A stretch of 45,061 bases of DNA. Origin: Acidovorax delafieldii (GTDB taxonomy: Bacteria; Pseudomonadota; Gammaproteobacteria; Burkholderiales; Burkholderiaceae_C). The notes beneath the pieces are model-generated. The model was given only the letters and a program-made list of their open reading frames with translations, did no database searches and had not been told where the DNA came from. A program made the position numbers and the translations under genes. Position 1 is the stretch's first letter, and every line of letters starts with the position of its first letter. Below are positions 1 through 8,219 of the stretch, piece after piece. The stretch lies in the NCBI GenBank assembly GCA_002377855.1, contig DFQQ01000039.1, positions 1,001 through 46,061 of the forward strand, read 5' to 3'.

Positions 1-5
1 CACCC

Positions 6-72
6 GTTCAGGCTGAGCCTGTCGAAGCCAGGGCACGCACCCATCGCGGCCCTCGACCAGCGCAGGCTGAAC
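6..72. repeat. Imperfect long inverted repeat (TTCGACAGGCTCAG-type)
   Basis: Two arms of about 22 bases, at 6-27 and 51-72, are inverted and imperfect copies of each other. Each carries a form of the motif CTTCGACAGGCTCAG, a dispersed element I recall as common between genes in Proteobacteria. The right arm is followed by T-rich sequence at 85-100. A fold here could stop transcription of whatever gene ends before the window. Confidence 0.5.
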
Positions 73-119
73 AACCCCGTGGAATTTTTCCCCCTTTTTT
101 GAAGAAACGGACGACCTCC

Positions 120-1289
120 ATGCCCGCATTCAAACCCTCTTCCGTGGCCCTGGCCCTGACGGCGCTATTCGTACTGACCGGCGGCGCCGCCCTGCTGCAC
201 ACGGGCACCTCGCGCGCGGCCGACCAGCCCGCTGCCAGCCAGCCCCGCCCCGCTCTCACCGTCACCACCGCGCAGCCCCAGCGCACCAGCGTGCCCATGC
301 GCCTGTCGGCCAACGGCAATGTGGCTGCCTGGCAAGAAGCCAGCGTGGGCGCCGAAAGCAACGGCCTGCGCCTGACGGCGGTGAACGTGAACGTGGGCGA
401 TGTGGTCAAGGCAGGCCAGGTGCTGGCGACCTTTGCCGCGGACACGGTGCAGGCCGACGTAGCCCAGGTGCGCGCCAGCCTGCTCGAAGCCGAAGCCAAC
501 GCGGCCGAAGCCACCGCCAATGCCGAGCGGGCGCGCGGCCTGCAGGCGTCGGGCGCGTTGAGCCAGCAGCAGATCCAGCAATACACCACCGCCGAGCAGA
601 CCGCCAAGGCACGTGTGGAGGCGGCCCGCGCGCAGCTCAACGCGCAGCAGCTGCGGCTGAAGTTCACGCAGGTGCTGGCACCCGACAGCGGCGTCATCTC
701 GGCCCGCACGGCCACGGTGGGTGCGGTGGTGGGCTCGGGCACCGAGCTGTTTCGCATGGTACGCAAGGGCCGGCTGGAGTGGCGCGCCGAGGTCACGCAG
801 GCCGAGCTGGCGCGCATTCGCCCCGGCGCCCGGGTGCAGGTCACCGCCGCCAGCGGCGCCGCCGTGGAGGGCACGGTGCGCATGGTGGGCCCCACGGTCG
901 ACCCGCAAACGCGCAACGGGCTGGTGTATGTGGACCTGCCTGCCAACCCGGACATTCGTGCCGGGATGTTTGCACGCGGCGACTTTGCGCTGGGCGAAAG
1001 CGGCGCGCTCACGGTGCCGCAAGAGGCGCTGGTGGTGCGCGACGGGTTCTTCTACGTCTTTGTGGTGGACGGCCAGCAGCGTGTGCAGCAGCGCAAGGTG
1101 CAGCCGGGCCGCCGGGTAGCCGACCGGGTGGAGATCACCGCCGGGCTGGATGCCAACGCCGCCGTGGCCGTGCGTGGCGCGGGTTTTTTGAACGATGGTG
1201 ACCTGGTACGGGTGGCCAACGAGGGCACAGACTCCAAGCTAAAACAGGCTCCAGCGCCCACTGCACAAGCGCCAGCAGCTACCAAATAA
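120..1289 (+). CDS. Efflux RND transporter periplasmic adaptor subunit (MFP/HlyD family)
   Basis: This is the membrane-fusion subunit that bridges an inner-membrane RND pump and an outer-membrane channel. The predicted product is 389 residues. A hydrophobic N-terminal segment (about residues 5-24) is a signal peptide. A lipoyl-like half at about 82-103 (VNVNVGDVVKAGQVLATF) is followed by an alanine-rich coiled-coil hairpin (about 110-190) and the second lipoyl half (about 190-215). Beta-barrel and membrane-proximal domains complete the protein. The ATG at 120 is preferred over an in-frame TTG at 99. The pump gene begins 11 bases downstream, so the two form an operon. No outer-membrane factor is present in the window. 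The last 17 or so residues (AQAPAATK end) are encoded by a dispersed repeat copy. The substrate cannot be read from the sequence. Confidence 0.9.
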   Translation: MPAFKPSSVALALTALFVLTGGAALLHTGTSRAADQPAASQPRPALTVTTAQPQRTSVPMRLSANGNVAAWQEASVGAESNGLRLTAVNVNVGDVVKAGQVLATFAADTVQADVAQVRASLLEAEANAAEATANAERARGLQASGALSQQQIQQYTTAEQTAKARVEAARAQLNAQQLRLKFTQVLAPDSGVISARTATVGAVVGSGTELFRMVRKGRLEWRAEVTQAELARIRPGARVQVTAASGAAVEGTVRMVGPTVDPQTRNGLVYVDLPANPDIRAGMFARGDFALGESGALTVPQEALVVRDGFFYVFVVDGQQRVQQRKVQPGRRVADRVEITAGLDANAAVAVRGAGFLNDGDLVRVANEGTDSKLKQAPAPTAQAPAATK

Positions 1290-1291
1290 GG
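1236..1291 (-). repeat. Dispersed Comamonadaceae-type palindromic repeat, copy 1 (in CDS)
   Basis: Read on the minus strand it has the family layout GGTAGCTGCTGGCGCTT, seven bases, then GGGCGCTGGAGCCTG and a T-run. It overlaps the last 17 or so codons and the stop of the efflux adaptor gene. Confidence 0.7.
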
Positions 1292-1300
1292 AGCATTTGC

Positions 1301-4300
1301 ATGAATGTCTCTACCTGGTCGATCAAGAACCCGATACCGGCGCTGATGCTGTTTGTGCTGCTGACTTTCGGCGGCCTGCTCGCGTTCAACGCCATGAAGG
1401 TGCAGAACTTTCCGGACATGGACCTGCCCACCATTTCGGTGACGGTGAGCCTGCCCGGCGCATCGCCCACACAGCTGGAAAACGATGTGGCCCGCAAGGT
1501 CGAAAACAGCATCGCCACGCTGCAGGGCCTCAAGCACATCTACACCAAGGTGCAAGACGGCGGGGCCACCATCACGGCCGAGTTCCGGCTGGAAAAACCC
1601 ACGCAAGAGGCGCTGGACGATGTGCGCTCGGCCGTGGCGCGCGTGCGCGCCGACCTGCCCGGCGATGTGCGCGACCCCATCGTGACCAAGATGGACCTGG
1701 CCGCGCAGGCCGTGCTGGCGTTCACGGTGGCGTCGCCACGCATGGATGACGAGGCCTTGTCGTGGTTTGTGGACAACGACATTGCCAAGAAGCTGCTCAC
1801 GGTGCGCGGCGTGGGCGCCGTCAACCGGGTCGGTGGTGTGGACCGGCAGGTGCACGTGGCGCTGGACCCGCTCAAGCTGCAGGCCCTGGGCGCCACGGCG
1901 GCCGACGTGTCGCGCCAGTTGCGCCTGGTGCAGACTGAAAGCGCCGGTGGGCGCACCGACCTGGGCGGCAGCGAGCAGCCCGTGCGCACGCTGGCCACGG
2001 TGCAGACGGCGCAAGAACTGGCGGGCCTGACCCTGGCGCTGTCCGACGGCCGCCATGTGCGGCTGGACCAGCTCGCCACCGTGTCCGACACCTTTGCCGA
2101 GCCGCGCGCCATGGCCCTGCTCAACGGCAAGCCGGTGGTGGGCTTCGAGGTGGCGCGCAGCAAAGGCGCCAGCGAGGTGGAAGTGGGCGCCGCCGTGCAG
2201 GTGGCGCTGGCCGAACTGCGCGCCGCGCACCCCGACCTGGAAATCACCGAAGCCTTCAACTTCGTGCAGCCCGTGCAGGAGGAATACGACGGATCGATGC
2301 ACCTGCTGTACGAAGGCGCGCTGCTGGCCGTGATCGTGGTGTGGCTCTTCCTGCGCGACTGGCGGGCCACGTTTGTCTCGGCCGTGGCGCTGCCGCTGTC
2401 GGTCATTCCGGCCTTCATTGGCATGCAGTGGCTGGGCTTTTCCATCAACGTGATCACGCTGCTGGCGCTGTCGCTCGTGGTGGGCATCCTGGTGGACGAC
2501 GCCATCGTGGAGGTCGAGAACATCGTGCGCCACCTGCGCATGGGCAAAACGCCGTACCAGGCCGCGATGGAAGCCGCCGACGAGATTGGCCTGGCTGTGG
2601 TGGCCACCACTTTCACGCTGATCGCGGTGTTTTTGCCCACCGCGTTCATGAGCGGCATTGCGGGCAAGTTCTTCAAGCAGTTTGGCTGGACGGCGTCGCT
2701 CGCCGTGTTTGCCAGCCTGGTGGTGGCGCGGGTGCTCACGCCCATGATGGCGGCGTACATCCTCAAGCCCATCGTCAGCTCCCATGAGGACCCGCGGTGG
2801 ATGCGCACTTACCTGCGCTGGGCCGCGTGGTGCATCAAGCACCGCTGGATCACGTTTGCCGCCACGATCGCGTTCTTTGTGGGCTCGCTCGCGCTCATCC
2901 CGCTGCTGCCCACGGGCTTCATTCCGCCCGACGACAACTCGCAAACCCAGGTGTACCTGGAGCTGCCGCCCGGTGCCACGCTCGCGCAGACGCGCGGGGT
3001 GGCCGAAGACGCACGCCAGCGCGTGGCCGGGGTGGCGCATGTGAAGAGCGTGTACACCACCATTGGCGGGGGCACGGCGGGCTCGGACCCGTTTGCGGGC
3101 GGCAGCAACGCCGAAACGCGCAAGGCCACGCTGACCATCACCCTGGACGAACGCGGGGACCGCCCGCGCAAGCAAGGCATCGAGAACAATATCCGCGCGG
3201 CGCTGGAGAGCCTGCCCGGCGTGCGCTCGAAGGTCGGGCTCGGTGGCTCGGGCGAGAAGTACGTGCTGGTCCTCACGGGCGACGACCCGCAGGCGCTGCA
3301 GACTGCCGCGCTGGCGGTGGAGAAAGACCTGCGCACCATCCCCGGCCTGGGCAGCATCTCGTCCACCGCCAGCCTGGTGCGCTCCGAAATCGCCGTGCGC
3401 CCCGACTTTGCGCGCGCCGCCGACCTGGGCGTGACCAGCAGCGCCATTGCCGAGACCCTGCGCATCGCCACCGTGGGCGACTACGACACTGCGTTGCCCA
3501 AGCTCAACCTCGCCTCGCGCCAGGTGCCCATCGTCGTCAAGCTGCAAGACGATGCGCGCACGGACCTGTCGGTGCTGGAGCGCCTGCCCGTGCCCGGCGC
3601 CAAGGGCCCGGTGCTGCTGGGGCAGGTGGCCACGCTCGAGTTCAGCGGCGGCCCCGCAGTGGTGGACCGCTACGACCGCGCCCGCAACGTCAATTTTGAA
3701 ATCGAACTGTCGGGCCAGCCGCTGGGCGACGTGACGCAGGCCGTGGCCACGCTGCCCTCCATCCAGAACCTGCCGCCCGGCGTGCGCCAGATCACCATTG
3801 GCGACGCCGAAATGATGGGCGAGCTGTTTGCCAGCTTCGGCCTGGCCATGCTGACGGGTGTGCTGTGCATCTACATCGTGCTGGTGCTGCTGTTCAAGGA
3901 CTTTTTGCACCCGGCCACCATCCTGGTGGCGCTGCCGCTGTCGCTGGGCGGGGCCTTTGTGGGCTTGCTCATCGCGCAAAAAAGCTTCTCGATGCCCTCA
4001 CTGATCGGACTCATCATGCTCATGGGCATTGCCACCAAAAACTCCATCCTGCTGGTGGAGTACGCCATTCTGGCGCGGCGCGAACATGGGCTGACGCGCT
4101 TTGAGGCGCTGATCGACGCCTGCCACAAGCGTGCCCGGCCCATCATCATGACCACGCTGGCCATGGGCGCGGGGATGATGCCCATCGCCTTCGGGCTGGG
4201 CGCGGCCGACGGCAGCTTCCGCTCGCCCATGGCGGTGGCGGTGATCGGCGGGCTGATCACCTCCACGTTTTTGAGCCTGCTGGTGATTCCGGCGGTGTTC

Positions 4301-4411
4301 ACGGGCGTGGATGACCTGGGAGCATGGCTGGGTCGGCAGTGGCGGCGGGTGTCGGGGCACGCAGCGCCCGCGGCCGATCCGGCGCCCGCAGCGGCCCCGC
4401 CGCAGCACTGA
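1301..4411 (+). CDS. RND efflux pump inner-membrane permease (HAE1/AcrB-type)
   Basis: This is the proton-driven pump subunit of a tripartite efflux system in the inner membrane. The 1036-residue length is normal for the AcrB/MexB superfamily. It starts with a transmembrane helix (about residues 9-30), followed by a periplasmic porter loop. The TM4 proton-relay motif GILVDDAIVEVENI lies at about residues 392-405. The second half mirrors the first, with GLIMLMGIATKNSILLVEYA at about 903-922. A charged and then Ala/Pro-rich cytoplasmic tail ends the protein. It follows its adaptor gene by 11 bases, and the sequence GGAGCATTTGC just before the ATG gives a ribosome-binding site. Drug, solvent or metabolite export is possible; the substrate class is not evident. 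Confidence 0.95.
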   Translation: MNVSTWSIKNPIPALMLFVLLTFGGLLAFNAMKVQNFPDMDLPTISVTVSLPGASPTQLENDVARKVENSIATLQGLKHIYTKVQDGGATITAEFRLEKPTQEALDDVRSAVARVRADLPGDVRDPIVTKMDLAAQAVLAFTVASPRMDDEALSWFVDNDIAKKLLTVRGVGAVNRVGGVDRQVHVALDPLKLQALGATAADVSRQLRLVQTESAGGRTDLGGSEQPVRTLATVQTAQELAGLTLALSDGRHVRLDQLATVSDTFAEPRAMALLNGKPVVGFEVARSKGASEVEVGAAVQVALAELRAAHPDLEITEAFNFVQPVQEEYDGSMHLLYEGALLAVIVVWLFLRDWRATFVSAVALPLSVIPAFIGMQWLGFSINVITLLALSLVVGILVDDAIVEVENIVRHLRMGKTPYQAAMEAADEIGLAVVATTFTLIAVFLPTAFMSGIAGKFFKQFGWTASLAVFASLVVARVLTPMMAAYILKPIVSSHEDPRWMRTYLRWAAWCIKHRWITFAATIAFFVGSLALIPLLPTGFIPPDDNSQTQVYLELPPGATLAQTRGVAEDARQRVAGVAHVKSVYTTIGGGTAGSDPFAGGSNAETRKATLTITLDERGDRPRKQGIENNIRAALESLPGVRSKVGLGGSGEKYVLVLTGDDPQALQTAALAVEKDLRTIPGLGSISSTASLVRSEIAVRPDFARAADLGVTSSAIAETLRIATVGDYDTALPKLNLASRQVPIVVKLQDDARTDLSVLERLPVPGAKGPVLLGQVATLEFSGGPAVVDRYDRARNVNFEIELSGQPLGDVTQAVATLPSIQNLPPGVRQITIGDAEMMGELFASFGLAMLTGVLCIYIVLVLLFKDFLHPATILVALPLSLGGAFVGLLIAQKSFSMPSLIGLIMLMGIATKNSILLVEYAILARREHGLTRFEALIDACHKRARPIIMTTLAMGAGMMPIAFGLGAADGSFRSPMAVAVIGGLITSTFLSLLVIPAVFTGVDDLGAWLGRQWRRVSGHAAPAADPAPAAAPPQH

Positions 4412-4512
4412 AAGCGCTGCGGGGCGCAGAACCCAACCCGGGAACTGCGTGGCAAGCACCCGGGTTTGCCGGCTTTAGGGGCTGCTGGATGTCGGGATAA
4501 TGCCGCACAGCC

Positions 4513-5724
4513 ATGAACCTCATCAACGTCAACGTCGACTCCGTGCCCCTAGGGCAGCCGCTGCCTTTTGCCCTGCGCGGCGCTGATGGCGCCCTGCTGG
4601 CCCAGAAGGGCTACGTGGTGCGCACCAGCGAGGAGCTCACCGCCATGCTGGCCAAAGGCATCAAGCTGTGCGTGGACGTAGAGGAATCGGGCGAAAGCTA
4701 CCGCGCCTACCTCGGGCAGCTGCAGAAGATGCTGATGTCTTCGGAAACCTCGCTGGGGCAGCTCGCCTCGGTGAAGATTCCGGCGGGTGCGCCCCAGGCC
4801 CCGGGTCGCGCCCGCGAAGAGCGCGCCCCGCTGGACTGGGCAGAGCTGCAGATGCGCGCCACCCAGCTGCTGCGCTCGCCGCAGATGGGCGACTTCCACG
4901 AGCGCTTCCAGGCGCTGCATGACGACCTGGCCCGCCGGTGCGAGCTGGCGCCAGACGCCACCTTGCTGGCGCTGATCTTCCTGTCGGCCCAGGAAACCCG
5001 CATGTACAGCGGCACCCATGCCATGCTGGTCAGCTGCATCTGCATGGTCGTGGGGCGCGAAATGCTGCGCTGGCCCCCCGCCAAGGTGCGCCAGCTCGGC
5101 GCAGCGGGCCTGAGCATGAACATTGCCATGACCGAGCTGCAGGACCAGCTCGCCCAGCAAACCCAGCCCCTGACGGCGCGCCAGATTGCCGCGGTCGAGG
5201 ACCACGCAGGTCGTTCGGCGGACCTGCTGGCACAACTGGGCGTGGGCGATGAGGTGTGGCTGGAGGCTGTGCGCCACCACCACCACCGCAAGCCCGGCCC
5301 CTTCAACGAAAAGACCGAAGGCCAGCAGATGGCCCGCCTGATCCAGCGCGCCGATGTGTTTGGCGCGCGCATCGCACCGCGCGCGTCGCGCTGGCCCATG
5401 CCAGTCACTGCGGCCATGCAGGCCAGCTACTACGACGAGGAAAACAAGGTGGACGAGGCCGGCGCAGCGCTGGTCAAGGGCCTGGGCGTGTACCCGCCTG
5501 GCGCCTTTGTGCGCCTGGCCAGCCAGGAAGTGGGCGTGGTGTTGCGCCGGGGCGTGAGCGCCACCACCCCGCGCGTGGCCGTGGTCACCAACCGCCTGGG
5601 CATGCCGACCGGGGAACTCATCCCCCGCGACACGGGCGTGCCGCAATGGAAGATCACTGGCGTGGTAGCGCACAAGGACGTGCGCGTCAAGATCTCCCTG
5701 GACCGGCTGCTGCCCCTGGTGTGA
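4513..5724 (+). CDS. HD-domain (HD-GYP-like) protein, probably non-catalytic
   Basis: The 403-residue soluble protein has an N-terminal region like the DUF3391-type domain found before HD-GYP modules (about residues 1-110). It is followed by a helical HD-type domain (about 115-330) with GTHAML near residue 167 and a run HHHHRKPG near 254. HD-GYP enzymes hydrolyse cyclic di-GMP using a metal-binding HD pair and a GYP loop. Here the position expected to carry HD reads LSMN, and no GYP motif follows the histidine run. A C-terminal beta-rich region (about 330-403) follows. It is probably a binding or regulatory derivative rather than an active phosphodiesterase. It stands alone, 101 bases after the efflux pump gene. 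Confidence 0.7.
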   Translation: MNLINVNVDSVPLGQPLPFALRGADGALLAQKGYVVRTSEELTAMLAKGIKLCVDVEESGESYRAYLGQLQKMLMSSETSLGQLASVKIPAGAPQAPGRAREERAPLDWAELQMRATQLLRSPQMGDFHERFQALHDDLARRCELAPDATLLALIFLSAQETRMYSGTHAMLVSCICMVVGREMLRWPPAKVRQLGAAGLSMNIAMTELQDQLAQQTQPLTARQIAAVEDHAGRSADLLAQLGVGDEVWLEAVRHHHHRKPGPFNEKTEGQQMARLIQRADVFGARIAPRASRWPMPVTAAMQASYYDEENKVDEAGAALVKGLGVYPPGAFVRLASQEVGVVLRRGVSATTPRVAVVTNRLGMPTGELIPRDTGVPQWKITGVVAHKDVRVKISLDRLLPLV

Positions 5725-6062
5725 CGCACCCCATGCGGGCTTGCCGCCGCTGAGCGCTGGCGGGCGCACCGTCCTCAACCGCTTTTCTTTGTTTGCGGCC
5801 CTGGCGCGGCCACCATGCGTCGGCTCCGGCCTGGTCTTTACCGATCAGCTATCAAAAACGTAGCTGAAAGCGCTTTTTGCACGGGCGCTGCAGGCCTTTT
5901 TCCCTGCAAGAACCTCCCCATTTCGCAGTGTCACGCTTTTTCACAAAGGCCGTGAATCCAAACCGGCACGCCAACCGTATACCAATCAGTACAAATAAAA
6001 ACTCACATGGACAAAAGATGATTCAGCGGTTAAATTGCCTACCCATCACTTCCGAGAAACCC
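5725..6062. other. Intergenic region with a repeat copy and AT-rich presumed gpx promoter
   Basis: 338 bases separate the HD-domain gene from the glutathione peroxidase gene. The region contains a dispersed repeat copy at 5847-5899. It then becomes AT-rich (about 5955-6045, including ACAAATAAAAACTC), which is the likely promoter area for the downstream gene. No protein-coding gene is supported. Confidence 0.5.
5847..5899 (+). repeat. Dispersed palindromic repeat, copy 2
   Basis: The layout is AGCTATCAAAA, GTAGCTGAAAGCGCTT, a short loop, then GGCGCTGCAGGCCTTTTT. It matches the family seen elsewhere in the window and lies entirely between genes. Confidence 0.65.
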
Positions 6063-6668
6063 ATGCACGCTGTATTTACCCGTCGTTACATCGTCGCCGC
6101 ATTGGGCGTGGCATGGATATGGGGGTTTGCCAGCCCGGCCGCGGTGGCAGCCGATGCGCCAGCCACCCCCAGTGCAGTCTGCCCGGCCACGCTGCAGCAC
6201 ACCTATTTGCGCCTGCAGGACGAAAAGCCCCAGTCGCTGTGCCAATACGCGGGCAAGGTGGTGCTGGTAGTCAACACCGCCAGCTACTGCGGATTTACCG
6301 GGCAGTACAAGGGGTTGGAAGAGCTCTACAGCCGCTACAAGGACAAGGGGCTGGTGGTGTTGGGCTTTCCGTCCAACGACTTTGCGCAAGAGAAAAGCAG
6401 CAACAAAGAGATTGCCGACTTTTGCGAAAACACCTTCGGCGTGAAGTTTCCGATGTTCGCCAAGACCGCTGTGCGGGGCGCGGATGCGTCACCTTTGTAC
6501 CGGCAACTGGCCCAGCTCTCGGGCACGGCGCCCAAGTGGAACTTCCACAAATACCTGCTCGGGCGCGACGGCCGCCTGGTAGACAACTACTCCAGCATGA
6601 CAGCCCCCGACAGCAAGGCCCTGGTGCGTGCCATTGAGCAACAGTTGGCAATGCCTGCACCGCGCTGA
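6063..6668 (+). CDS. Glutathione peroxidase family protein, exported
   Basis: It reduces peroxides with a thiol (glutathione or thioredoxin). The ATG at 6063 gives 201 residues with a typical signal peptide (about 1-29, ending in AVAADA), so the enzyme is probably periplasmic. An in-frame TTG at 5877 would add an unconvincing N-terminus. The peroxidatic cysteine is Cys76 in NTASYCGFTGQYKGLEELY, replacing selenocysteine. The tetrad Trp-Asn is present in WNFHKYL. The usual FPCNQF is FPSNDF, so the resolving Cys and the tetrad Gln are replaced, a variant I recall in other bacterial members. The gene stands alone before the lipid-modification operon, and a shared oxidative-stress role is plausible. 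Confidence 0.9.
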   Translation: MHAVFTRRYIVAALGVAWIWGFASPAAVAADAPATPSAVCPATLQHTYLRLQDEKPQSLCQYAGKVVLVVNTASYCGFTGQYKGLEELYSRYKDKGLVVLGFPSNDFAQEKSSNKEIADFCENTFGVKFPMFAKTAVRGADASPLYRQLAQLSGTAPKWNFHKYLLGRDGRLVDNYSSMTAPDSKALVRAIEQQLAMPAPR

Positions 6669-6911
6669 ATGCAATTTTTCTTTACTTTTCTTTAAAAAAA
6701 TGCGCTACCAGCTCTGGAACTTCTGGAAAGGGGCCCCACTCTATCCCCTGCAAGAGCGCTCAACACGCTCTCACGGTTTAACGTTGCGAAGCCTTTCGGT
6801 TCCTGGTGTTCCGACTGACCTCCTGGAGCGCTTCTCCTCCCTCCCTCTCTTATTCGTTTCGGGACGCTTCGCAACTTTTTTATTCGCTGAGTCGGCCAGA
6901 GGGAGCCGGCC
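6669..6911 (+). promoter_or_regulatory. Upstream leader of the lipid operon with distant inverted repeat and T-run
   Basis: 243 bases precede the first gene of an eight-gene operon. A 10-base arm GTTGCGAAGC at 6783-6792 is matched by GCTTCGCAAC at 6866-6875, which is followed at once by TTTTTT. A smaller hairpin AGAGCG/CGCTCT lies at 6753-6771. The end of the second arm looks like a terminator stem and U-tract inside a leader. It may attenuate transcription, but the 73-base spacing makes this uncertain. No clear ECF sigma promoter was recognised. Confidence 0.3.
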
Positions 6912-8219
6912 ATGAAAGTCGCCATCATCGGCTCCGGCATCTCCGGGCTTTCGGTGGCGCACCAGCTGCGCAGCCAGGCGCAAGTCACCCTGTTTGAATC
7001 CGGCAGCTACTTCGGCGGCCACACCCACACGGTGGACGTGACCTTGCCTGACGCGGCGGGCAAGCCCGTCACGCACGGCGTGGACACCGGCTTTCTGGTC
7101 TTCAACGAGCGCACCTACCCGAATCTGATCGCTTTGCTGGCCGAGCTGGGCGTGGCCACGGCCAAGTCCGACATGTCGTTTTCGGTGCAGGTGCCCGGCG
7201 CGCGTGGCGGCAAGGCGCTGGAGTGGAGCGGCACCAACCTCTCCACCGTGTTTGCCCAGCGCGGCAACCTGCTGAACCCGCGCTTTTGGGGCATGCTGAC
7301 CGACCTGCTGCGCTTCAACAAGCTGTGTACCCGCATCGCCGAGGCCAACGCCGAGCATGCGCTGATGCAGCCGCTGGGCGATTTCCTCAAGGAACACCGC
7401 TTTGGCGATGCCTTCCGCGACTGGTACTTCCTGCCCATGCTGGGCTGCATCTGGAGCTGCCCCACGGACCAGATGCTGAAGTTTCCGGTGGCGACGATGA
7501 TTCGCTTTTGCCACAACCACGGCCTGATCCAGGTGGCCAACCGGCCCCAGTGGTGGACAGTGAGCGGCGGTGCCCGCAACTACGTGGAAAAAATCCTGGC
7601 CGGCGTGCCCGACAAGCGCCTGAACACCCCCGTGCGCCGCATCGAGCGCGACGCTGCGGGCGTGCGCGTAGTGACCGACCAGGGCACCGAGCACTTCGAC
7701 CATGTGGTGCTGGCCACGCATTCCGACCAATCTCTGTCCTTGCTGGCCGAACCAACGGCGCAGGAGCGCACCGTGCTGGGTGCCATCCGCTACCAGCCCA
7801 ACCGTGCCGTGCTGCACACCGACACCACCGTGCTGCCCCAGCAGCGCACCGCCTGGGCCGCCTGGAACTACGAGCGCGCCCAGCAGACCGACCGCGAAAG
7901 CGCACGCGTGTGTCTGCACTACCTGCTCAACCAGCTGCAGCCGATTCCGTTTGCACAACCTGTGGTGGTGTCGCTCAACCCGGTGCGCAACATCAATCCG
8001 CGCCAGATCATCGGCGAGTACGAATACGCCCACCCTGTGTTTGACCTGGGTGCCATTGCGGCGCAGCAGCAGGTGCCTGCGCTGCAAGGCCAGCGCAACA
8101 CCTGGTTCTGCGGTGCGTGGACGGGCTACGGCTTCCACGAAGACGGCCTCAAGTCCGGCCTGGCCGTGGCACGCCAGTTGGCACCGCTGCTGCAGGCACC
8201 CCAAAGGCTGGCCGCATGA
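6912..8219 (+). CDS. FAD-dependent oxidoreductase (amine-oxidase-like)
   Basis: The 435-residue protein opens with a dinucleotide-binding Rossmann motif (MKVAIIGSGISGLSVAHQL). It ends with the FAD-contacting segment typical of NAD(P)/FAD amine-oxidase-like enzymes (GAWTGYGFHEDGLKSG). Phytoene-desaturase-like and protoporphyrinogen-oxidase-like folds share this architecture. It is the first gene of a co-directional operon, and its stop overlaps the next start by four bases (ATGA). In other Proteobacteria this family is linked to DUF1365 and CFA-like genes. A flavin-dependent desaturation or oxidation of acyl chains is therefore a reasonable inference. The exact reaction is not shown by the sequence. 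Confidence 0.85.
   Translation: MKVAIIGSGISGLSVAHQLRSQAQVTLFESGSYFGGHTHTVDVTLPDAAGKPVTHGVDTGFLVFNERTYPNLIALLAELGVATAKSDMSFSVQVPGARGGKALEWSGTNLSTVFAQRGNLLNPRFWGMLTDLLRFNKLCTRIAEANAEHALMQPLGDFLKEHRFGDAFRDWYFLPMLGCIWSCPTDQMLKFPVATMIRFCHNHGLIQVANRPQWWTVSGGARNYVEKILAGVPDKRLNTPVRRIERDAAGVRVVTDQGTEHFDHVVLATHSDQSLSLLAEPTAQERTVLGAIRYQPNRAVLHTDTTVLPQQRTAWAAWNYERAQQTDRESARVCLHYLLNQLQPIPFAQPVVVSLNPVRNINPRQIIGEYEYAHPVFDLGAIAAQQQVPALQGQRNTWFCGAWTGYGFHEDGLKSGLAVARQLAPLLQAPQRLAA

Noticed and set aside
1052..3979. 975-codon open frame on the minus strand opposite the RND pump
   Set aside because: It is the antisense shadow of a clear pump gene; its translation is rich in His, Gln and Arg, as expected from high-GC antisense frames, and shows no domain.
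4513..5724. Active cyclic-di-GMP phosphodiesterase
   Set aside because: The HD pair and the GYP loop are missing.
5877..6062. N-terminal extension of the glutathione peroxidase from TTG 5877
   Set aside because: The extension crosses a repeat and an AT-rich promoter-like region and would bury the signal peptide that starts at ATG 6063.
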